DNA of 64,000 nucleotides from assembly GCA_963784995.1 (NCBI GenBank), contig CAWATZ010000013.1, positions 1,240,001 through 1,304,000 of the forward strand, in the 5' to 3' direction. A program made the position numbers and the translations under genes. The stretch's first letter is position 1. Every line of letters starts with the position of its first letter. The notes beneath the pieces are model-generated. The model had not been told where the DNA came from, ran no database searches, and was given only the letters and a program-made list of their open reading frames with translations. This DNA is from CAWATZ01 sp963784995. GTDB lineage: Bacteria > Planctomycetota > Planctomycetia > Gemmatales > Gemmataceae. Below, in pieces: positions 55,094-63,326 of the stretch.

Positions 55094-55594
55094 TCAACGC
55101 ACGTACGTGAACTCATTCCGATTGAACAGCGCCAGCCCAAAGTCCGCCAGCGCCGCCGCCAGCGCCGGGTCGGTCCCCTCCGGCATCCCCTCGGGCACGT
55201 TGACCCGCAACCGGGCCCGCAGCCGATCGCGCCGGAACTCGCTCTGCTCCTCCCGGAACGTCAGCACTTGCTTCATCTCCTCCGTGCGCGGCGGCCTGGC
55301 CAGGGCCAGCCGGTAGGCGCGTTCGATCCGGGACTTGAGATCGGGGCCGGACTCGCGCAGCAGTCGGAGGTAATCGTGGTAGACTTCCAGAGGCCAGTCT
55401 GGGCTGCCGGCGGGGTTGTCCATGGAAACTCCCCAAGATGTCTGCTCAGGGTGCAAACACCACAGAAACACACAAACAAGGTGACGCACGGCGGAGAGGC
55501 AAAAGGGGAAGCGCTGAAAGGTCGGCACGCGCTCCCGGAGCAATTCCAGGTGGATCAGATACGGTCCGGGTGTCGGCTTTGCCTTCCTTCGCAT
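55094..55594 (-). pseudogene. Chimeric ORF built from three gene fragments
   Basis: One open frame contains, in order on the minus strand: a start (55594) resembling AAA-ATPase N-termini (GPYLIHLELLRERVPTFQRFP, then LSAVRHL), a neutral spacer, an ECF-sigma-type start from ATG 55423 (DWPLEVYHDYLRLL), and the last ~88 residues of the DUF1553 protein at 56605-58887. The DUF1553 part is a near-identical copy in DNA (55096-55367 against 56607-56878). GGAG precedes both possible starts. It is a mosaic of remnants, but a product could be made. Confidence 0.65.
55096..55367 (-). repeat. ~272-bp direct repeat of the DUF1553 3' end, copy 1
   Basis: Nearly identical to 56607-56878 (same orientation), differing by scattered substitutions (for example Thr for Ala in PPRTEEMKQ). 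The pair flanks the two-gene stretch 55658-56497. Confidence 0.85.
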
Positions 55595-55657
55595 GGTTTC
55601 TCCTTCGCTGGACGCCAAACCCGGCAACCTTAATGGTGCGGCTCGGTTGGGTCTGGT

Positions 55658-55978
55658 CTACCATCCAGCCATCTGCTCAAGAGTGACGATTTCTCGACGT
55701 GTCGCGTCGTACAGCACGCAGCCCGTCTCTTCCTGCAACCGCCTGGCAAATGCTTCCGTGGCAAGTACCCGATGCGCCATGAGCCAGGGACAGACAACAT
55801 ACCCCTCCTTGACTTCGACCGAGTGGCCGCCCAGTGACGCCCGGCCATCTTCGTCCACCTGCCCAACCTCCTGCAGGAGGCGTGTCACAATGTTCATGTC
55901 GAGCGGTCGAAGTACGACCAGCCTGCGGTTTTTCAGGGCTTCGACATCGAAATGTCCCATGGTTAACTTGTGAATCAT
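55658..55978 (-). CDS. Possible immunity protein, 106 residues
   Basis: The family is not recognised. The protein is soluble and rich in Val/Leu, with EVKEGYVVCPWLMAHRVL in the middle and a C-terminal YDATRREIVTLEQMAGW. GGAG is about 8 bases before the ATG at 55978. It starts 12 bases after the stop of the 55991 gene on the same strand, as immunity genes follow polymorphic-toxin tips. The name is an inference from position. Confidence 0.5.
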   Translation of the reverse strand: MIHKLTMGHFDVEALKNRRLVVLRPLDMNIVTRLLQEVGQVDEDGRASLGGHSVEVKEGYVVCPWLMAHRVLATEAFARRLQEETGCVLYDATRREIVTLEQMAGW

Positions 55979-55990
55979 GGTCTGACTCCG

Positions 55991-56497
55991 TTAGGGGCTG
56001 CCGCCGGCCATTTGCCGGAGGATTGCCCTGGCCTCGTCTGAAATCCGCAGGCCAGTAGTCGGCGCGTGCTGGCGAGCAGCCGCGTCTGTCCCGCGAAGGC
56101 ATTCTTCATACTCGTGGGCGATCACCGCATCGATGCGGTCTCTGAGCCTAGCCCTCGCCCAGGCTTGGGCTGCTCCACCGGCTGCCGGTTCACCAAGCAG
56201 CTCCGGATTGAGAACCCCACTATCGACGTTGATCCCTCTTCCAACGGTGACACCGCCGCCTGTCCCGGCATTGGGATGGAAGGCCCTTCGCGGCCCTCCT
56301 CCCAAGGGTGTGTCGCCAATAAGGTGTTCTGGAACCCCGACGTCGCGCATGCGCTGTTGCACGATTCGCTCAAAGGCGTCGGCGTTCCGAGCAGCAAAAT
56401 CGATTGCGTGGGCTGCGGGGTCTGCTTGTGCAGCGAAGCCGCTTCTGCCGAGAGTGGGGTTTTTGTTCTGCACGAGTACTCCCCGAGCGACCCACAA
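55991..56497 (-). CDS. Possible polymorphic-toxin C-terminal domain
   Basis: The product has up to 168 residues. The tail has an HEYEE motif (DAVIAHEYEECLRGTDAAARQHAPTT is the context, read in parts) like a zinc-peptidase or toxin active site, preceded by GRGINVDSGVLNPELLG. Such tips end RHS- or similar toxins in planctomycetes. The head of the parent protein is missing; no ATG is present in the first ~50 codons, so the start (TTG 56497 or an internal GTG) is uncertain. It may be an orphan tip captured between the two direct repeats. It precedes the small 106-residue gene, a plausible immunity partner. Confidence 0.5.
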   Translation of the reverse strand: MWVARGVLVQNKNPTLGRSGFAAQADPAAHAIDFAARNADAFERIVQQRMRDVGVPEHLIGDTPLGGGPRRAFHPNAGTGGGVTVGRGINVDSGVLNPELLGEPAAGGAAQAWARARLRDRIDAVIAHEYEECLRGTDAAARQHAPTTGLRISDEARAILRQMAGGSP

Positions 56498-56604
56498 CCC
56501 GCAGGCGAACTCTCTCGGTTGGTGGGGTTTCGATCCCTACCCCGCGTTTCCTTCAACGGATCGATCTTCAGTCTCACGAACCCGTTTCTCTCTCGGATAC
56601 CGGT

Positions 56605-58887
56605 TCAGCGCACGTACGTGAACTCATTGCGATTGAACAGCGCCAGCCCAAAGTCCGCCAGCGCCGCCGCCAGGGCCGGGTCGGTCCCCTCCGGCGTCCC
56701 CTCGGGCACCTTGACACGCAGCCGGGCCCGCAGCCGATCGCGCAGGAACTCGCTCTGCTCCTCCAGGAACGTCAGCGCTTGCTTCATCTCCTCCGCGCGC
56801 GGCGGCCGGGCCAGGGCCAGCCGGTAGGCACGCTCGATCCGGGACTTGAGGTCGGGGCCGGACTCGCGCAGCAGCCGGACCGCGAACGCCTGGCTCTGCT
56901 TGTGCGTCAGCGGACCGTTGAGCAGGATCAGCGCCTGCGGGGCAAAGGTGCTGACCGGCCGGACCGGGCAGGAGGTCAGCGTGTCGGGCTGGTCGAACGC
57001 CTCCAGCACCGGCTGACGGACGTTCCGCTTGGCGTACAGGTAGAGGCTGCGGCGGGTGTGCTGCTTCGGGTCGGGCGTCACCGGCCAGAGGCCGTCCGGC
57101 TCACCCTCGGTGAAGATCAGCTCGTACACCTCCGGCTCCAGCGGGATGCGCACCATCGGTCCGCCGACCTGCCGGTTCAGCGTCCCGGCCACGCTCAGGA
57201 CAGAGTCGCGGATCGCCTCGGCGCTCAGCCGCTGCCGGTTCATCCGCCACAGCAACCGATTGTCCGGATCGACCTTGCTGGCCTTCGGATTGCCAACCCG
57301 GCTATCTTGCTGATAAGCGCTGGACAGCACCATCAGCCGATGCAGATGCTTCAGCGACCAGCCGTTCTTGACCAGTTCGGTTGCAAGCCAGTCCAGCAGT
57401 TTAGGGTGCGAGGGCGGCTCACCGCGCAGGCCGAAGTCGTTGGGCGTGGCCACCAGGCCCCGGCCGAAATGATGCTGCCACAGCCGATTGACGATCACCC
57501 GGGCCGTCAGCGGATGCTCCGGATGGGTCAGCCAGCGGGCCAGGTCCAGCCGGTTGAGCCCCGGCGGCGACTCGTCCGGCGGCTTGTCGCGCTTGCGCTC
57601 GGCGGCCAGGATCGAGCGCAGCACCTCGGGCACGTTCGGCTCAACCCGGGCACCGGGCTTCTTCAGGTCGCCGCGCTGCAGCACCAGGCTGAAGGGCGTC
57701 GCTCCCGTGTCCGTCACCGCCCAGGCGTGCGACAGCGGCCGGGGTTTGCGTGCCTCCAGCTCGTGCAGTTCCTTCCGCAGCTGGGCCCGCTTCTCCCGGT
57801 CGGCGGGGGTCAGGACGGCGACGATCTCATCCCAGGTGATCTTGACCAGGATCTCGGCGTGCTTGGCCAGCTTGACCTGTTCAGGCGTGCGCTTCGCCGC
57901 CGGGGTGTCCAGGGCCGTGCGGTACTCCGGCTCCAGCTGGGCTCGCTTCTTCTGGAGGATCTTCTTGCGGGACGGGGCGTCGATCTCCGCCACCTGCTGC
58001 TTGAGCTTGCTGATCGCCGGACTCAGCCGCTGCATCTGCCGATCGTATTCCGCCTTCTCCTCGGGGGAGTAAATCGGCACGTCCTTCGGCTGGACGGTCG
58101 AGAAGAACGCCTGCAGCCGGTAGTAATCGGACAGCTTGATCGGATCGAACTTGTGATCGTGACAGCGAGCACAGCCCATCGTCAGCCCCAGAAATGCCGA
58201 TGAGACGCCCGCGACCATCTCGGTCAGCAGCTCCTGGCGGGTGATCGCCGGATCGACGTTGCCGCCAACCTGGTGGATCGGCCCGCAGCGGTGCATCCCC
58301 GTGGCGATGAGCAGGGTTGCTCCGGTCGCTGACGCTCCCGGTTCGCCTCTGAACAGCAGGTCGCCGGCCAGTTGCTCGGTGACAAAGCGATCGTAGGGCA
58401 AGTCCAGGTTGAAAGAGCGGACGACGTAATCGCGATACCTCCAGGCATGGGGCCGTTCGGCGTCGCCCTCGTAGCCGTTCGACTCGGCGTAGCGGACCAC
58501 GTCGAGGTAGTGCTGGGCCCAGCGCTCGCCAAAGTGGGGCGAGGCCAGCAGCCGCTCCACCACCCGGGCGTAGGCTTTCGGGGTCGGCCGACCGTCGCGG
58601 AGAAAAGCGTCCAGCTCCTCCGGCGTCGGCGGCAGGCCGGTCAGGTCGAAGGTCACCCGCCGCAAAAGGGTGGCCCGATCCAGGGCCGGGGCGGGCTGCA
58701 AGCCTTCTTTCTCCAGCCGGGCCAGGACGAAAGCGTCGATGGGGTTGCGTACCCAGGCGCTGTTCTGGACGGCCGGCGGCGCGGTCCGGACCGGCTTTCG
58801 GAAGGCCCAGTGAGCCCGCTCCGGGTCGGCGGCGGCCCCCAGCAAGACCACGATTCCCAGGCAGAACAAGAGCCGTCCCGGTCGCAT
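56605..58887 (-). CDS. DUF1549/DUF1553 (PSD1) exported protein
   Basis: The protein has 760 residues. A signal peptide (LLFCLGIVVLLGAAAD) is followed by a DUF1549 domain (IDAFVLARLEKEGL, LRRVTFDLTGLPPTPEELDAFL, RWAQHYLDVVRYAESNG) with a haem-like GCARCHDHKFDPI (about residue 230). The second half is DUF1553 (LDLARWLTHPEHPLTARVIVNRLWQHHFGRGLV, LPANDFG-type NDFGLRGEPPSHPKLLDWLA). This family is abundant in planctomycetes and thought to work in periplasmic redox or sulfatase-related metabolism. GGAGG lies ~8 bases before the ATG at 58887. Its 3' end is duplicated at 55096. Confidence 0.92.
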   Translation of the reverse strand: MRPGRLLFCLGIVVLLGAAADPERAHWAFRKPVRTAPPAVQNSAWVRNPIDAFVLARLEKEGLQPAPALDRATLLRRVTFDLTGLPPTPEELDAFLRDGRPTPKAYARVVERLLASPHFGERWAQHYLDVVRYAESNGYEGDAERPHAWRYRDYVVRSFNLDLPYDRFVTEQLAGDLLFRGEPGASATGATLLIATGMHRCGPIHQVGGNVDPAITRQELLTEMVAGVSSAFLGLTMGCARCHDHKFDPIKLSDYYRLQAFFSTVQPKDVPIYSPEEKAEYDRQMQRLSPAISKLKQQVAEIDAPSRKKILQKKRAQLEPEYRTALDTPAAKRTPEQVKLAKHAEILVKITWDEIVAVLTPADREKRAQLRKELHELEARKPRPLSHAWAVTDTGATPFSLVLQRGDLKKPGARVEPNVPEVLRSILAAERKRDKPPDESPPGLNRLDLARWLTHPEHPLTARVIVNRLWQHHFGRGLVATPNDFGLRGEPPSHPKLLDWLATELVKNGWSLKHLHRLMVLSSAYQQDSRVGNPKASKVDPDNRLLWRMNRQRLSAEAIRDSVLSVAGTLNRQVGGPMVRIPLEPEVYELIFTEGEPDGLWPVTPDPKQHTRRSLYLYAKRNVRQPVLEAFDQPDTLTSCPVRPVSTFAPQALILLNGPLTHKQSQAFAVRLLRESGPDLKSRIERAYRLALARPPRAEEMKQALTFLEEQSEFLRDRLRARLRVKVPEGTPEGTDPALAAALADFGLALFNRNEFTYVR
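56607..56878 (-). repeat. ~272-bp direct repeat of the DUF1553 3' end, copy 2 (parent gene)
   Basis: This is the authentic end of the PSD1 gene; the copy at 55096-55367 has the same orientation. Confidence 0.85.
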
Positions 58888-58957
58888 CTTGACACCCTCC
58901 GACAGGAAGTCCACCATTTCTTAAAGAATTTTCGATACACGGCGCTTCTTTCTGTGT

Positions 58958-58986
58958 AGAATAAGGAGATTAGTGTTTCCTTGCAA
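58958..58986 (-). promoter_or_regulatory. Candidate promoter of the PSD1 gene
   Basis: Read on the minus strand: TTGCAA (58986-58981), 17 bases, TATTCT (58963-58958), ending 71 bases before the start at 58887. Confidence 0.5.
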
Positions 58987-59062
58987 CAGACCCGCCTGCC
59001 CGCGAAAGGGCTCCTGGTCGGTAAAATGAACAGATCGAGAAATCTTTCTCGAGTTTCGTGCG

Positions 59063-59068
59063 TATAAT
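59063..59068 (+). promoter_or_regulatory. TATAAT box upstream of the sigma factor gene
   Basis: A perfect TATAAT lies 163 bases before 59231, with no good -35 at 16-18 bases. It is the best promoter signal in the 58888-59230 divergent gap, which holds nothing else apart from the minus-strand promoter. Confidence 0.35.
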
Positions 59069-59230
59069 ATTGGATAGGTAGGGAAACCATGGACCCGGAC
59101 TCCCGGGCAGGATGCGGCAGGAGATCGCCAGGACCCAGGCCGCCGTCGGTTTCTCTTTCCCCCGGAACCGGCGGCTCGTGTTTTTCCCTGTTCGCCAGCT
59201 AAACAGATCGATCTGACAGGTGCAGACGCC

Positions 59231-60813
59231 ATGAGACGGACCCCCAAGAAGCCAACCGCCGAGCTGACCGACGCACTCCCGGTCGCGCCGCCGCGCCGTG
59301 CCGGAGGACGTGGAGGGGAGCCCCGCTCGGGATCTGGGCTGGGGCGACAGTTCGGACTTCGGGGCGGACGAGCGCGACTCGGACGATCTCCCCTTGCTGG
59401 ACGAGGAGGCGGCCGAGGAACTGGAAGGCGATTCCCACGCTCCCGACGACGCCCTGGGGCTGTACCTCCGCCAGATGGGCGCCATCCCGCTGCTGAACCG
59501 CGAGCAGGAAGTGGCCCTGGCCAAGCGCCTGGAGAACAAACGCCGCCGTTACCGCCTGTCCGCCCTGGCCAACTGGCGGACCCTCACCCTGGTGGTCGAA
59601 ACCTTCGAGAAGGTCCTGGCCGGCCAGACCCCGCTGGACCCGACCATCGACGTGGTCAACACCCTCAACCGCAAGCGCGAGGACATCCTCAAACGGATGC
59701 CCCACAACGTCCGCACCCTGCGCTCGGTCCTGCGCAAGGCCGAGGACGACTTCCGCAGCTACCTCCGGGCCAGCAAGGCCAGCCAGAAACACAGGCTTCG
59801 CCGGGAGATCTGGCGCAAGACTGCGCAAGGCGGTCACCCTGACCGAGGAACTGTCGCCGCGCATCGACTTCCTCGACCGCTGGACCGACGAGCTGCGCGA
59901 CCTGTATCGGCTGATGGTCGAGGCCGCCCACCAGAGCGACAACTACGAGCGCTGCTCCGCGGCCGACCGCGAGAAGCGCACCAAGCAGGTCAAGGCGCTG
60001 CGCGATCTGCAGCTGGAGGCCCGCTCGACGATGGAAGACCTGGCCGGCATGGTCCGCGTCCAGGAACGCCGGCGGCGCGAATATCAGAAGGCCCGGCGGG
60101 AGCTGGCCGAGGGCAACCTCCGGCTGGTGGTGTCGATCGCCAAGCGCTATCGCAGCCGCGGCCTGCCCTTCAGCGACCTGATCCAGGAAGGCAACCGCGG
60201 TCTGATGCGTGCGGTGGACAAGTACGAGCATCGGCTGGGTTTCAAGTTCGGCACCTATGCCACGTGGTGGATTCGCCAGGGCATCACCCGCGCCCTGGCC
60301 GACCATGCCAGGACCATTCGCGTCCCCTGCCACCAGGTCGGCACCCTGGCCGCGGTCGAGCGCGTCCGCGGCGAGCTGTCGATCCAGCAGGGCCGGGAAC
60401 CGACCGTCGAGGAGATCGCGGCCGTGCTGGGCGTGACCGCCGAGGAGACGCAATCGCTGCGAGTCGTGGCCCGCCATCCGGTGAGCCTGCACGAGCCGCT
60501 GGGCGGCGACGGTGAGCGGGCCCTGGAGGACTTCCTGGACGATCCCGACGCCATCAACCCGGGCAAGGCGGTCGATCAGCACCTGCTCCGCGAGCGCATC
60601 GCCGAGGTGCTGCGGTCGCTGACCCCCCGGGAGCGCGAGGTGATCGAGCTGCGCTTCGGCCTGAAGGACGGCCAGCCGCGTACCCTGGAGGAAGTGGCCC
60701 GCGCCTACGGCATCACCCGCGAGCGCATCCGCCAGATCGAGGCCCGCGGCCTGCTCAAGTTGCGGCAGCCGCTCCGCAGCCAGAGACTCGCCGAGTTCGC
60801 CGAGTCGGAGTGA
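59231..60813 (+). CDS. Primary-type RNA polymerase sigma factor (sigma-70; two frameshifts)
   Basis: The protein would have about 526 residues. Region 1.2 begins DALGLYLRQMGAIPLLNREQEVALAKRLE. Region 2 is NLRLVVSIAKRYRSRGLPFSDLIQEGNRGLMRAVDKYEHR with the -10 recognition part FGTYATWWIRQGITRAL, and region 4 ends LTPREREVIELRFGLKDGQPRTLEEVARAYGITRERIRQIEARGL. These are primary (RpoD/SigA) type. The frame shifts near 59290 (one base extra) and near 59820 (extra A before CTGCGCAAGG). If the first shift is natural, a GTG at 59298 is an alternative start. An essential-type gene with two shifts suggests consensus errors. It could also be a group-2 sigma; a genome search would tell. Confidence 0.85.
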
Positions 60814-60828
60814 ACGGAGGTTTTCGGT

Positions 60829-60905
60829 TCGCCGAGCCGCGCACGCAGCGGAGTAAGCGGACCTCCGACGAACCGCTTACTGCGCTGCGTGCGCGGCTCG
60901 GCGAA
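60829..60905. repeat. 77-bp palindrome after the sigma gene
   Basis: TTCGCCGAGCCGCGCACGCAG pairs with CTGCGTGCGCGGCTCGGCGAA; the inner GTAAGCGG pairs with CCGCTTAC. The element starts 16 bases after the sigma stop and may terminate it. Confidence 0.88.
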
Positions 60906-60994
60906 TAGCGATCCCGACTTTTCCCTTGCCTTTCTCCCATTTCGCGGTCTAATGGCACAGAGAACCCCTTTGTTTCGTTGATGCGGTGCCAGCC

Positions 60995-62122
60995 ATGATC
61001 CGCTTCTCCTGTTCGTGTGGCCGGATGCTCCAGGCCAAGGAAACCATGATCGGTCAGAAGGCCCTCTGCCCGTTGTGCCATACGGAACAGGAGATCCCCG
61101 CGGAGGACCAGGGGGTGCTCCAGTCGGCCTTGCCCGCCCCGGAAACGGAGCCGGCCCCCGCCCCGCGGAGCCGCTGGAACGAAGACCGCCCAGGCCGACA
61201 GCATGATCCGACCGAGGACCTGACCCGCCGCATCCGCTCGCGCCGGCGGAAGCCGGAGGCCCCGGCGCCGCCCATGAGCGGCAAGGCGGTGTTCGGGTTG
61301 CTGCTGGGGATCTTTTCCTTCCTGTTCCTGTTCCTCACCGGCATCCCGGCCATGATCCTCGGCTACCTGGCCATGCGCGACGTGACCCGCAGCGCCGGCA
61401 AGAAGGGCGGCTGGGGCCTGGGCCTTTCCGCCCTGATCCTGGGCTCGGTCTGCACGTTCCTGGTTTCGCCGTGCATCGGCTTCGGCGTGGTCTGGCCCAT
61501 CTGGTCCTTTGTCAGCGAGCAGACGGTCCGATCGACGACGAGAAATGACCTCCAGCAGATCGGCATGGCGATGAACGCCTTCCACAACACCAACAACCGT
61601 TTCCCTGGCGCCGCCATCCGCGATCCCAAGGGCCAGCCGCTGCTGAGCTGGCGCGTGGAGCTGCTGCCCTACCTGGGCGAGAACGCGCTCCATCAGCAGT
61701 TCCACCTCAACGAGCCGTGGGACAGCGACCACAACAAGACACTGATCCCGAAGATGCCCAAGTGCTACGCTCATCCGCTGGACCAGACCTCCAACCGGGC
61801 GGGGCTGACGCATTACCAGGTCTGCGTCGGCCGGGGGACCGCCTTCGAGAATCCGCGCGGCCACCGCCTGACGGAAATCACCGATGGCACCTCGAACACG
61901 GCCATGGTCCTGGAAGCGAGCACGCCGGTGGAGTGGACCAGGCCGGACGACCTGCCCTTCGACCCCAACGGCCCCCTTCCGATCCTCGGCGGTCTGTTCA
62001 AGGACGGCTTCCAGGTGCTGATGTGCGACGGCTCGGTCCGCTTCCTGCAAAACAGCCTCGACAAGCAGACCCGCCGACTGATGATCCAGCGCAACGATGG
62101 CATGCCGATCTGGCTGCCGTGA
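60995..62122 (+). CDS. DUF1559-type protein with zinc-ribbon head and membrane helices
   Basis: The protein has 375 residues. The head has a CxC...CxxC ribbon (FSCSCGRMLQAKE, ALCPLCHTEQ). A DUF4190-like pair of helices follows (AVFGLLLGIFSFLFLFLTGIPAMILGYLA and LGLSALILGSVCTFLVSPCIG). The last part is the DUF1559 (SBP_bac_10) domain of planctomycete pseudopilins: RNDLQQIGMAMNAFHNTNNRFPGAA, LLSWRVELLPYLGENALHQQF, DGTSNTAMVLEA, MCDGSVRFL. It is membrane-bound with an exported domain. The start at 60995 (MIRFSCSCG) is the ribbon start. Confidence 0.82.
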   Translation: MIRFSCSCGRMLQAKETMIGQKALCPLCHTEQEIPAEDQGVLQSALPAPETEPAPAPRSRWNEDRPGRQHDPTEDLTRRIRSRRRKPEAPAPPMSGKAVFGLLLGIFSFLFLFLTGIPAMILGYLAMRDVTRSAGKKGGWGLGLSALILGSVCTFLVSPCIGFGVVWPIWSFVSEQTVRSTTRNDLQQIGMAMNAFHNTNNRFPGAAIRDPKGQPLLSWRVELLPYLGENALHQQFHLNEPWDSDHNKTLIPKMPKCYAHPLDQTSNRAGLTHYQVCVGRGTAFENPRGHRLTEITDGTSNTAMVLEASTPVEWTRPDDLPFDPNGPLPILGGLFKDGFQVLMCDGSVRFLQNSLDKQTRRLMIQRNDGMPIWLP

Positions 62123-62174
62123 GGGCGGGCGTTTGGTGAGCGACTCAGCAAGAGAACGGCCGGCTCGCCCTCGA

Positions 62175-62280
62175 CCCAGGGCGATGCCCTGGGCTATCGT
62201 GTTGCGCCCCTTCGGGGCGGAAGACCACAGCCAACAGCCCCGAAGGGGCGCAACACGATAGCCCAGGGCATCGCCCTGGG
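62175..62280. repeat. 106-bp palindrome, family A copy 3 of 3
   Basis: Starts CCCAGGGCGATGCCCTGGGC; matches 33412-33511 almost base for base apart from 6 extra bases in the loop. It lies between the DUF1559 gene and the ABC transporter. Confidence 0.9.
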
Positions 62281-62417
62281 TGCCCTGGGTGGGAGCGGGA
62301 GCATTTGCGCGTCGGCCTAAACAAGAGATCCAACGATCCGCAAAGATTTCCGCCGTCCGGACGAAGAAACTTGTGTTGGTGCGTGTCAATCCACTCCAAA
62401 CCGCGCTGAGAGTGCGC

Positions 62418-63326
62418 ATGCTCTTTCAACTCGAGGCCGTCACCAAAACCTACGGCAGAGTCACGGCCCTCAACAACCTGTCCGTGACGGTGCCGGCGGG
62501 CGCCATCGGCTTGCTGGGTCCGAACGGCTCCGGCAAGACGACGCTGCTCCGCACCCTGCTCGGGCTCATCTCCATTGACGCCGGCTCGGGCCAGGTCCTC
62601 GGCAAGGACTTTCGCCGCCGGCAGCTCGACATTCGCCGGGAGGTGGGCTTCGCGCCCGAAGACGAGTGTCTGTTCCCCCGGGTCGCCGGCGTCGAGTTTG
62701 TCGCCTACGCCGGCGAGCTGGTCGGGATGGGACCGAAGGACGCCATGCAGCGGTCCCACGAGGTCCTGGACTACGTCGGCCTGGGCGAGGCGCGCTATCG
62801 CAAGGTCGAGTCGTATTCCTCCGGCATGAAGCAGCGTCTCCAGCTCGCCTCGGCCATCGTCCACGACCCCAGGCTGCTGATCCTCGACGAACCGACCAAC
62901 GGCATGGACCCGGCCGGGCGGGAAGAGGTGCTGGAACTGGCCCGCGACCTGGCCCACAACAAGGGCATGAGCCTGATCTTTTCCAGCCACCTGCTGCCGG
63001 ACGTCGAGGCGGTGTGCGATCACGTCGTCGTGCTGGGCAGCGGCAAGCTGCTGGCGGAGGGCAAGATCCGCGACCTGAAGCAGCTGCATGACCGGTATTT
63101 CGAGGTCCGGCTCAAGGCTGGCTCCGAGGACTTCGCCCGCCGGCTGGCGGAGCTGGGCTGCACGGCGGAACGCCGGGACGACCGGCTGCTGGTCCAGCTC
63201 CCCGAGGGCGGCTCGCCGCAACTGCTGTGGCAGATCGCGGCCGAGCAGGGACAGCAGATCCGCCATCTGCGGCCGCTGCGCAGCACCCTGGAAGAAGTGT
63301 TCCTCAAAGCCGTGGAGCAAGCGTAA
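62418..63326 (+). CDS. ABC transporter ATP-binding protein
   Basis: The protein has 302 residues. Walker A is GLLGPNGSGKTTLL, signature SYSSGMKQRLQLASAI, Walker B LLILDEPTNGMDP and the switch His in FSSHLLPDVEAV. The C-terminal ~80 residues form the small domain of ABC-2 type exporters. The stop overlaps the ATG of the permease (TAATG). The substrate is unknown. The ATG at 62418 (MLFQLEAVTK) begins the family core; upstream in-frame starts would add a non-conserved tail. Confidence 0.92.
   Translation: MLFQLEAVTKTYGRVTALNNLSVTVPAGAIGLLGPNGSGKTTLLRTLLGLISIDAGSGQVLGKDFRRRQLDIRREVGFAPEDECLFPRVAGVEFVAYAGELVGMGPKDAMQRSHEVLDYVGLGEARYRKVESYSSGMKQRLQLASAIVHDPRLLILDEPTNGMDPAGREEVLELARDLAHNKGMSLIFSSHLLPDVEAVCDHVVVLGSGKLLAEGKIRDLKQLHDRYFEVRLKAGSEDFARRLAELGCTAERRDDRLLVQLPEGGSPQLLWQIAAEQGQQIRHLRPLRSTLEEVFLKAVEQA

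Noticed and set aside
56404..58203. 599-codon plus-strand frame opposite the DUF1549/DUF1553 gene
   Set aside because: It is an antisense shadow of a gene with clear domains and its own signal peptide.
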